Assembly (NCBI GenBank): GCA_035530655.1
Contig: DATKUK010000030.1
Location: 1-64,000 of the forward strand
DNA length: 64,000 bases
Reading direction: 5' to 3'
Source of the DNA: DATKUK01 sp035530655
Lineage (GTDB): Bacteria > Planctomycetota > Phycisphaerae > UBA1845 > DATKUK01
The notes beneath the pieces were generated by a model. It was not told where the DNA came from and made no database searches. It saw only the letters and a list, made by a program, of their open reading frames with translations. A program made the translations under genes and the position numbers. Positions within the stretch are counted from its first letter, which is position 1. Each line of letters starts with the position of its first letter. Positions 47,853 through 54,656 of the stretch are shown piece after piece.

Positions 47853-47969
47853 CTAACATAATGCCCGTTCCAGGTGCCGATGACAGACCAGAGCACAGCG
47901 CATTGTGAGAAACGCATCATGAATATCGCCACGACGTTCGTAACGGATGCGCAGGCGTCGATCAGAAAA
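47853..47969 (-). pseudogene. IS5-type transposase remnant (C-terminal end)
   Basis: The last 38 codons of a minus-strand frame read RRLRIRYERRGDIHDAFLTM then CALVCHRHL, a near match to the C-terminal helix of IS5-family transposases ('RRLRIRYERRADIHEAFLSLGCALICWRRL'). Nothing upstream of this segment fits the family, so only the extreme C-terminus survives. It marks a past insertion in this accessory stretch. Confidence 0.7.
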
Positions 47970-48061
47970 GGTTGTCAGGATGATTTTCTTAACATCGTCA
48001 GCAGCCCTGTCAACGGGGTCCGCCGCAATAGGACATCCGTTGGAAGCGTCCATCGCATCAC

Positions 48062-48336
48062 CCGCAGAACATGGCCGCGCTTCGCCGCGGCGGGGCACAA
48101 GGCAGTCATCGTGTCCCCCAGGTCCAAAGAAGGACCTGGGCCACCCGTCAGACTCCCCGAGTGATTGTAATGGTACAGCTTGTCCCCACAGCAGGTCAAG
48201 ATTGGTCTAGCCCACTCGTTGCTTTGGGCAGAGGACAAGCGACCGTAGCGTTGCCGATCATCGAGTCCCCCGCCCTCAGAGAGGACGGGCCACCCGTCGG
48301 GCCACGCGTCTCACGGCCGAAGCCGCCAGTGGCGCC
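48062..48336 (+). repeat. Mosaic intergenic repeat block, copy A
   Basis: Begins with CCGCAGAACATGGCCGCGCTT, which recurs at 50537. It contains a GCCGCG hairpin with the tail GGGGCACAAGG (48074-48100), a CCAGGTCC/GGACCTGG hairpin with the tail GCCACCCGTC (48111-48150), TAATGGTACAGCTTGTC and GGTCAAGATTGG segments, a CCGCCCTC/GAGGACGG hairpin with the tail CCACCCGT (48267-48298), and the half element CACGGCCGAAGCCGCCAGTGGC (48302-48336). It abuts the 3' end of the mutS-like gene. Confidence 0.65.
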
Positions 48337-48348
48337 CGAGCGCCGCTG

Positions 48349-50283
48349 TTATGTAGACTGCTCCCCCAACGACTCGCGGGCCTCTCGTATCACCGAGGCC
48401 GGATAGCCTTCTCGCTCAAGCAGTTTGATCGCATTGCGGGTATCAGCAGGACCCGGGTGGAGGCGGTAGTCGAATACCGTCTCGCCGCCGCGGAAGCTTT
48501 CGCCGAAATGGTAATTCGCCGCTACACCCGTCGCCAGGTGTGTCAGTCGCCTCTCGTGTGTGGCTACCAAGAAGAAGTGCGGCGACTGCATCAGGTGTCG
48601 CACCACCGCCAAACTCGCAGCGGAGTGCTCCTGCGAGCTCGTGCCACGAAGCGGCTCATCGATCAGGCCAAGCAGAATCTGCCCATCGTCGGGCGGCATG
48701 ACCATGCGCCGCAACTGACGGACCTCGGCCAGGAAATAGCTTTCGTCCCTCGCGAGATCATCCTTGGCCCGCAGATCGGTCATCAACCGCAACGGCATCC
48801 ACGACATCCGGCGGGCCGTGACTGCCGAACCGATCTGGGCGAGCAGGACATTGGTGCCCACCATCCTGAGCAAGGTGCTCTTGCCGCCCATATTCAGTCC
48901 GGTGACGATCCATACCCGCGTGTCAGCCGAAAGCTGAACGTCGTTGGGCACTACCATGTCCGGTGGGATCAGCGGGTGAACGCCGCAGGCGATCGACAGA
49001 TGCGCATCGCGAGTCGGCATCGGATAGCACGTCACCGGCTGCTCCCAGGCGAAGCACGCCAGGCTCGTCAACGCCTCGGTCTCGGCCAGGGCCGACAGGC
49101 CCGCGAGCAGCGCTTCTCGGTTGGGGACGGCGACCTTGAGGATCGACTCGGCCACATGGAGGTCGTAGAACCCAGCCAGGTTCATGAATACATGCATCGG
49201 GCCCGCAGCGTCCGCCCAGGGCAGCGCTCGGCATAGCTTGGGTAGCGATCCTCGCGCGAGGACGCGCTTGAAGCGGTCCCTCAGTGTTTCCAGTTCGGTC
49301 TCGGTCGGCAGGTCCAGCGCGGCTTGCCGTGCCGCCTCCAGGTAGCCTTGGGCTGCGAGGCCCACGTCCTTCCAGGGAGCCAGACAGCGTTTTAGCTCGC
49401 GCCTGACCAGCATGAACAGACCAGTGTTGATCAAGAATAAAAACACAACAACGGAAACGAAGCCGTACGCGCCGCCCAGCACCTTGGCTGCTGTCCAGAA
49501 CATGAGCGGCACCGTCACAATCGACCACACACGCATCAGACGCGATCGAGACGGAGAAGATATTGCCTCGGCTTGGTGAATGGCGGCAATGAGCTTGTCC
49601 AACTGCTCGTCGCGATCGCGCAGCACCGCAGCGGCCGCCATCACCCGTAGTCGCTTCGCGGGGTTTTCCGACAACCATCGCACAGCCGCCTGACGCGCCA
49701 AGATGCGATCGACGCCCAGGCAGGGACGGTCCAATATCTGGCGAAGACGACGAGAGCCAATGGCCGTCGATGCTCTATTCAGCAGTCCAAAGACGCCCAC
49801 TGGATCGGCGTACAGATCCAGGTCGTTGCGTTCCTGGTCAGCCAGTGCACACACATCGCCGGCAGCGAGTACCGGCGGTAGTCTGTTCAGTGAGTCTGCC
49901 TCGCGTGCCACCTTGTCTGGGGGCCGGATTCGTGTGACTGTTCCCCCAAATCGGTGCAGTGACTCTTCGATTATGGTCAGCAACCGGTAAATGAACTGGC
50001 GCTCGGCTTCCGCCCTACGGTGCTGATGCACCGACCAGCCGAACAGCAGCAGGCAGACGCCAGAGACCGAGACAGACAGCACGGTCGACAATCCGGGTAG
50101 AAGCCAGACGAGTGCCGCCGCCAAGAAGGTGGTGAGCCTGGTCCAAGACCACAACCGCTCGCGCCTGTGCCTGGTGGTATGCGACCGAACGGCATTGTTC
50201 CTCTGAGCGTCGAGCCATTGCCGGCGTCCGACGGCCACGACTGGATCGTCGCGCTCAGCGTGATCGTTCTCGAGAGTGGTCAT
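48349..50283 (-). CDS. Membrane-associated MutS-family ATPase
   Basis: 644 residues. The C-terminal ATPase has Walker A TGLNMGGKSTLLRMVG near 440, the MutS-type LMTDLRAKDDLARDESYF and Walker B-like LIDEPLRGTSSQEHSAA, then THERRL. The N-terminal half has hydrophobic segments near 48-85 and again near 246-292 (VVVFLFLINTGLFML), as in the membrane-bound MutS-family proteins seen in Bacteroidota. It lacks the mismatch-recognition domain (no N-terminal FxE motif), so mismatch repair is unlikely. The ATG at 50283 is chosen over GTG 50286. It is flanked on both sides by related repeat blocks. Confidence 0.8.
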   Translation of the reverse strand: MTTLENDHAERDDPVVAVGRRQWLDAQRNNAVRSHTTRHRRERLWSWTRLTTFLAAALVWLLPGLSTVLSVSVSGVCLLLFGWSVHQHRRAEAERQFIYRLLTIIEESLHRFGGTVTRIRPPDKVAREADSLNRLPPVLAAGDVCALADQERNDLDLYADPVGVFGLLNRASTAIGSRRLRQILDRPCLGVDRILARQAAVRWLSENPAKRLRVMAAAAVLRDRDEQLDKLIAAIHQAEAISSPSRSRLMRVWSIVTVPLMFWTAAKVLGGAYGFVSVVVFLFLINTGLFMLVRRELKRCLAPWKDVGLAAQGYLEAARQAALDLPTETELETLRDRFKRVLARGSLPKLCRALPWADAAGPMHVFMNLAGFYDLHVAESILKVAVPNREALLAGLSALAETEALTSLACFAWEQPVTCYPMPTRDAHLSIACGVHPLIPPDMVVPNDVQLSADTRVWIVTGLNMGGKSTLLRMVGTNVLLAQIGSAVTARRMSWMPLRLMTDLRAKDDLARDESYFLAEVRQLRRMVMPPDDGQILLGLIDEPLRGTSSQEHSAASLAVVRHLMQSPHFFLVATHERRLTHLATGVAANYHFGESFRGGETVFDYRLHPGPADTRNAIKLLEREGYPASVIREARESLGEQST

Positions 50284-50536
50284 CACCTGCGGCGCCTCAA
50301 TCGAACGCTGTCAGCAGAGACGGGCAATCCCGTAACGCGCGGCACACAGTGCCTACGTCCCAGACTGTTAGCAATATCCTACCTGGATGGTTCGGTCCGC
50401 TGCAAACGGGGAGTGGAGCCTTGCTCTGATCCCCATCATCTCTTCCGGGGTCTGAACGTGCCCGATAATACCGCATTCGCTTGATACCCATGTGACTGGC
50501 GGAACAAGAAAAGGTGTATCGCCCATGACATCACAG

Positions 50537-50798
50537 CCGCAGAACATGGCCGCGCTTTGGTTCGGCTGAGCTCACCATCGAACCCGCGAGCCCATGCCAC
50601 CCGAGAAGACGTTGAGCGCGCTTTCGGCCAGCGTCGGCGCCCTAACTCATCGTAATGGTACTTCTTGTCGGCATTGGCGGTCAAGATTGGATCACGTCAA
50701 CGCATTTCGACCCTTGCTAAGGCGAAGCAAGGATGGCTCGTCCGTGGGCTCATCGAGTCCCCCCCCCGCCCTTAACAGGACGGGCCACTCGACCCTTT
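50537..50798 (+). repeat. Mosaic intergenic repeat block, copy B
   Basis: Shares with copy A, in the same order and orientation, CCGCAGAACATGGCCGCGCTT (50537), TAATGGTAC..CTTGTC (about 50651), GGTCAAGATTGG (about 50677), ATCGAGTCCCCC and a CCGCCCT/AGGACGG hairpin with the tail GCCACTCG (50765-50790). Between them lies a CCTTGC/GCAAGG hairpin with the tail ATGGCTCGTCC (50712-50742). Intervening bases differ from copy A. The gap from 50284 to 50899 holds no supported gene. Confidence 0.65.
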
Positions 50799-50860
50799 CC
50801 ATGAGTTGTTGAGCGGGTCACACGGCAGAAGCGATGGGGCGCCCGACTAGAGTGCGAATC

Positions 50861-50897
50861 GTGTGCCCCAGGTCCGAAGAAGGCCCCGGGGCACCCA
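50861..50897 (+). repeat. Hairpin-plus-tail repeat (GGTCC type)
   Basis: GTGTGCCCCAGGTCC, a GAAGAA loop, then GGCCCCGGGGCACCC. It sits directly after the stop of the C-type-lectin gene on the other strand. Confidence 0.65.
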
Positions 50898-50899
50898 TT

Positions 50900-52003
50900 T
50901 CACCGTCGTCGATTGCGTGTGCGGCGCGGGGCAAAGGTGCAGAACGCCCCGACGGTGAGCAGCGGAAGAGCCACGCCGTTGCCGCAGCCCCTGGGCAACT
51001 TGTCGGGTATCCTGTTGGCGGGTACGAGCCGCACGCAATCGGAGCCGGCGAATAGCTCGCCGGTCTCGATACTGCCTATTACGGTGAGTGAAACGATGTC
51101 ATCGTCCGGCAGGGAATCGCCACTCAGGTTGGCCACGATTTCCTGCGTGCGGAACTTCAGTATCAGGTCAAGCCATCCGTCGCCGTCCAGATCGTGACAT
51201 TCGCAGGTCTCGCCCTCGACGGGGGTGCCGACATCCTCGAAGCCCACCCTTTGGGGAGCCACGCTGCCGGCGACACCCTCGCGGACCAGCAGGATCGTGT
51301 CGGGGTCAACGGTTAGCACATCAAAATCCTCTGTCCCCAGGATGGCGACCGGGAGCATGCCCCTGCTCTTGGGATTGAACGGGTTCGGGCAGGAGCCGGG
51401 CTTGATGTCGACGAAGACCGATATCTCACCGGCGTCTTCGGGGCCCCATTCGACGATGTACTCGCGCGAAAAGACGCCCCACTGATCGTTCCAGAAACCG
51501 TATCGGCCGTCGCTCGAGGTTTGATACATCTCGACACGGTCTTCTGCCGCGATCGGCCAGTTATTGGGTTGGCCAGGCCACCAATGCGCGTAAACCCAGC
51601 CCTCGTCGTACGGTGGGTAGGGCACCTCGATGCCTTGCCAACCGCCGTCGGGCTCCTCGAAATTTGGATCGTCTTTGTCCTGCCATCCACCGATCCAGAC
51701 CGGCAGGCGGGCCTCTATCGGCGGGGCGAGAATGAACGCCTCGATGAAGGCCTGCTCGTCGGCGGACGTGATGGTGACCAGGTGGCCGAACACACCCGAG
51801 CCGGGCGGCCATTCCATTGCTTCGGCCGCTGCCTTGGCGTCGGCCCACGACAGCGGACGGGACACCCGCTGGTAGTAATGCCCGTTCGCGCCGGCACCGT
51901 CGATCCACTGCAATGGCTCGGCCAGGGCAAGCGAGGATGCAAGATTCAACGCGGCGAGAACGGTCACGGCCATTACCAAGGCAGACATGTGGCGGTAACG
52001 CAT
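50900..52003 (-). CDS. Secreted C-type-lectin-domain protein with possible C-terminal sorting signal
   Basis: 367 residues from the ATG at 52003 (AAGGAGG upstream). A signal peptide (MSALVMAVTVLAALNLAS...ALA) precedes a C-type lectin fold (about 33-175) with WADAKAAAEAM, 'GHLVTITSADEQAFIEAF' and the WND core (YGFWNDQWGVF). A second domain (about 180-330) reads VFVDIKPGSCPNPFNPKSRG and contains DLDGDGWLDLILKF. The extreme C-terminus is CGNG, a hydrophobic stretch ALPLLTVGAF and the Arg-rich RRTRNRRR, a tripartite layout like exosortase/rhombosortase-type signals. Likely a surface carbohydrate-binding protein. Confidence 0.75.
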   Translation of the reverse strand: MRYRHMSALVMAVTVLAALNLASSLALAEPLQWIDGAGANGHYYQRVSRPLSWADAKAAAEAMEWPPGSGVFGHLVTITSADEQAFIEAFILAPPIEARLPVWIGGWQDKDDPNFEEPDGGWQGIEVPYPPYDEGWVYAHWWPGQPNNWPIAAEDRVEMYQTSSDGRYGFWNDQWGVFSREYIVEWGPEDAGEISVFVDIKPGSCPNPFNPKSRGMLPVAILGTEDFDVLTVDPDTILLVREGVAGSVAPQRVGFEDVGTPVEGETCECHDLDGDGWLDLILKFRTQEIVANLSGDSLPDDDIVSLTVIGSIETGELFAGSDCVRLVPANRIPDKLPRGCGNGVALPLLTVGAFCTFAPRRTRNRRR

Positions 52004-52334
52004 GACTATCCTCCTTACGATAGAGGCCTTGCCGACGTGTCCAGCCCTTTGCCGCACCCCATCGCCGCGAAACCGGCAGAGGACACGCTTCTTCGGTGTC
52101 TCTCCACCCGGTCAGCGGGCAGACGACAAGGCCGTTTTCGGCCATGCCGTCACTATCAGGCTACGATTCAACCGCGTGAAAGGCAAAATACACAGTTTGG
52201 GTACGTTGCGAATAGTATAGGGCTCTTGGCGAGGGTGCGGGCTGTCATGGCTTGGTGGCTGCGCGGTTGCGGTTATATCGGACTCGCGGGCCCGAACGAC
52301 CTGGGCCATCCGTCAGCACTTTTCGCCAGCGTAT

Positions 52335-53090
52335 TCAGCTCTGCTCCTCGGTCTTCTGCCAGATCGTGATCAACCTCATGCTCTGGGAGGCATACGAAGA
52401 GCCGTCGTAATCGCCATGGGCTCCGGCGAGGGTGAAGCCGATTCGGTGCATGATCGCACGAAGCTCGGGTAAGGTGTAGAACCTCAAGTCCCAGCCCGAT
52501 TCGGTGCGAGCGTTTTGGTGCTCAAGAACGGAACGTCTGCTGAGTACGCAGCTCGCCGGATCGAAGGTGGTCTCGTAATGGTGCACACGACCGTCGTCCA
52601 GCTTCTTCGAGCCCTTGTGCCGGCCGGCTCCAAAAAACTGTGCCGCCCAGAAGACGTTCGCCTGATCGAAGAAGAAACTTCCTCCGGGTTTGAGGGCCCG
52701 CCACATCCGGCGGATGATGTCAGCGTTGACGTCGTCTGCGTAGAAGGCCAGGGAACTCGACATGGAAAGGACAACGTCGAACTGGTCGGTGAAGTCCAAT
52801 CTGCGCATATCTGCGAGTTCGAACGTGACGTCCAGATTAGCGTTGCCGGCTGCTTCGTTCGCCTGCTCGACGTAGTCCGGCGATTGGTCGTATCCGACGA
52901 CGGAGTATCCCTCATCAGCCAGAATGATTGCATGGCGTCCGTAGCCACACGCGAGATCCAGAATCTTGTCTTCGCGCTTCAGGGGGATGGCTCTCTCGAT
53001 AAAGGCGACCTGGGACGGCGCTTCGGACTCCTTGTAGAAATCCGTAACGGCCTGGAACTGTTTTGTGTAGTAGGACTCGTGAATGGCCAT
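52335..53090 (-). CDS. SAM-dependent methyltransferase (class I)
   Basis: 251 residues from the ATG at 53090 (MAIHESYYTKQFQAVTDFYK). The SAM-binding loop is ILDLACGYGRHAIILAD near 50, followed by the acidic strand-2 residue in VVGYDQSPDY and motif II-like FDVVLSMSSSLAFY. The frame continues 66 codons upstream across hairpin repeats and is not coding there. Small-molecule methylation is typical of this fold; the substrate is unknown. Confidence 0.85.
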   Translation of the reverse strand: MAIHESYYTKQFQAVTDFYKESEAPSQVAFIERAIPLKREDKILDLACGYGRHAIILADEGYSVVGYDQSPDYVEQANEAAGNANLDVTFELADMRRLDFTDQFDVVLSMSSSLAFYADDVNADIIRRMWRALKPGGSFFFDQANVFWAAQFFGAGRHKGSKKLDDGRVHHYETTFDPASCVLSRRSVLEHQNARTESGWDLRFYTLPELRAIMHRIGFTLAGAHGDYDGSSYASQSMRLITIWQKTEEQS

Positions 53091-53126
53091 ACACGCTTCC
53101 TTTTTGTGACGTGGCTTATCCCCCAC

Positions 53127-53311
53127 CCTTTGCTGACGCAAAGGATGGGACACCCAAGCACTGTTCAAGAACAGTGCCACACAACCCAAACACTGGCGGA
53201 CAAGCCGTTCGGCTAAGCAGTTCGGCCCTGAGCTCACTGCCGAAGGGCTCACGGCCGAAGCCGCCAATGGCACCTGAACGCAAAGCACTGCTCAAGAGCA
53301 GTGCCACACGG
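53127..53311 (+). repeat. Cluster of four hairpin-plus-tail repeats
   Basis: In order: CCTTTGC/GCAAAGG with the tail ATGGGACACCC (53127-53155); CACTGTTC/GAACAGTG around AA with the tail CCACACAACCC (53159-53187); the CACTGGCGGACAAGCCG element whose right half, CCGCCAATGGCACC, is separated by about 50 bases (53190-53275); and CACTGCTC/GAGCAGTG around AA with the tail CCACACGG (53286-53311). All point the same way. They fill the gap between methyltransferase and fucosidase genes. Confidence 0.75.
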
Positions 53312-53346
53312 CAGAAAGTCGGGCACCCATCGAAGCGTCTACCCCG

Positions 53347-54348
53347 CTAGTGGAGGTCGTACTGGCGGATCATCTGGCCGATCCGGCGGAGCACGTGCTG
53401 CTCTTGGGGGTGGATGTCGCCAAAGGGACGCGGGCCGACGTTCAGCAGGAACACCGCATTTCTCGACCGCGCGGCTCGGTACGTGTGCAGAATCTCGTCT
53501 GCGCTCTTTACGCAGTGATTCCATGGCTGGTACGACCAGCCGGTGTTGAGGTTCCACCAGCAGGCCGTCGGCTTGTCGCCGATCTCGGTGCAGTTGAAGC
53601 CGATCTTGTTTTCGCCCGGCAGGTCCAGCTCCCAGACCTGATAGTCCTCGCCCTTGAGAGGTAACACGTGCGTGTTGTTGGTGACGACGGCGTCGGGTTG
53701 CAGGCTGTGGATCAGGTCGCACGTGCCGGCCAGGTCCCACGGGCCGCCCGGGGCGAAGTACTCAATCTCGTCTCCTTCGAACTTGTTTCGCGGCCAATAG
53801 CCGTCGAAGACGACACCGGCAATCTCGCCGAAGCGCGTACATAGTTCCCTCAGTTGGTTCTGGTAGTACTCAACGTAGCGTGGCCAATCCTGGCGGTAGG
53901 CCGGATGCGTCCAGTCGACCAGCGAGTAGTAGAAATGAAGACCGAGGCCCCGCTCGTGCAATGCGTCGGCCAGCTCGGCCAGTACGTCGCGCCGAAACGG
54001 CGTGTTGGTGATCTTGAAGTCGGTGTGGGCCGTATCCCACATGCAGAAGCCGTCGTGATGCTTGGACGTGATGAGCAGGAACTTCTGACCGGCCTCGACC
54101 ATCAGGTCGGCCCATTCGTCGGCGTCGAACCGGACGGGGTTGAATTTCGCCATCCGCTTCTGATAGGTGGCTAGTGGGATGCGATCGTGGAAGTAGATCC
54201 ACTCATTGCCGCTGGCGCTGAGGCAGTACAGTCCCCAGTGCGCCGATAGGCCGAACGCCGATTCCTGGAAATGGCGCAGACCTTCGGGCGAGACCTGCAA
54301 CTTCGCGCCGCTTGTATCTTCGACCTCGTAATCGGGACTCCTCTTCAT
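53347..54348 (-). CDS. Alpha-L-fucosidase-like glycoside hydrolase (GH29-type)
   Basis: 333 residues from the ATG at 54348. Family blocks: FGLSAHWGLYCL near 30, AGQKFLLITSKHHDGFCMWD near 88, and the candidate nucleophile Asp in GVVFDGYWPRN near 183. A shorter than usual GH29 with no C-terminal beta-sandwich and no signal peptide, so it may be intracellular or act on oligosaccharides taken up. It lies downstream of the GH2 gene on the same strand, separated by about 300 bases of hairpin repeats. Confidence 0.82.
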   Translation of the reverse strand: MKRSPDYEVEDTSGAKLQVSPEGLRHFQESAFGLSAHWGLYCLSASGNEWIYFHDRIPLATYQKRMAKFNPVRFDADEWADLMVEAGQKFLLITSKHHDGFCMWDTAHTDFKITNTPFRRDVLAELADALHERGLGLHFYYSLVDWTHPAYRQDWPRYVEYYQNQLRELCTRFGEIAGVVFDGYWPRNKFEGDEIEYFAPGGPWDLAGTCDLIHSLQPDAVVTNNTHVLPLKGEDYQVWELDLPGENKIGFNCTEIGDKPTACWWNLNTGWSYQPWNHCVKSADEILHTYRAARSRNAVFLLNVGPRPFGDIHPQEQHVLRRIGQMIRQYDLH

Positions 54349-54447
54349 GTTTGCTTCCGCCAAAAAAAACAGGAATACCAACGATCCGCGCTGCGCGGTT
54401 AGTATACGGCACGACGGTAGCTATGCTATGGCTCTCGATGAGGGCCA

Positions 54448-54607
54448 CCCGGTGTCCCCCAGGTCCGGAGAAGGACCCGGGCCACCCGTCCGTTCGTCAA
54501 TTCCCCAAGCATGGCTCACCTAGGCAGCACTGCTCAAGAGCAGTGGCACACGGTTCAAGCTTTACGTAATTGGCACTGTTCAAGAACCCGCCGCGGCGGG
54601 GCACACG
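54448..54607 (+). repeat. Cluster of hairpin-plus-tail repeats, one chimeric
   Basis: CCAGGTCC/GGACCCGG with the tail GCCACCCG (54448-54488); CACTGCTC/GAGCAGTG around AA with the tail GCACACGG (54528-54553); and at 54574-54607 the left arm CACTGTTCAAGAAC of the second type fused to a CCGCCGCGGCGG palindrome with the tail GGCACACGG. The gap between the fucosidase and GH2 genes (54349-54656) contains no gene. Confidence 0.7.
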
Positions 54608-54656
54608 GCCGCCCGCCCACACGGCGGAAAGGATGGGGATACCCAGGCAAGCAACC

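Noticed and set aside
50297..50491. A 64-residue minus-strand frame just upstream of the mutS-like gene
   Set aside because: No ribosome site and no recognisable protein pattern; it is likely part of the repeat-rich spacer.
53127..54607. Repeat clusters as a CRISPR array or integron attC sites
   Set aside because: Stems vary, spacing is irregular, there are no equal-length spacers, no cas or integrase gene is near, and attC R-box motifs (GTTRRRY) are absent.
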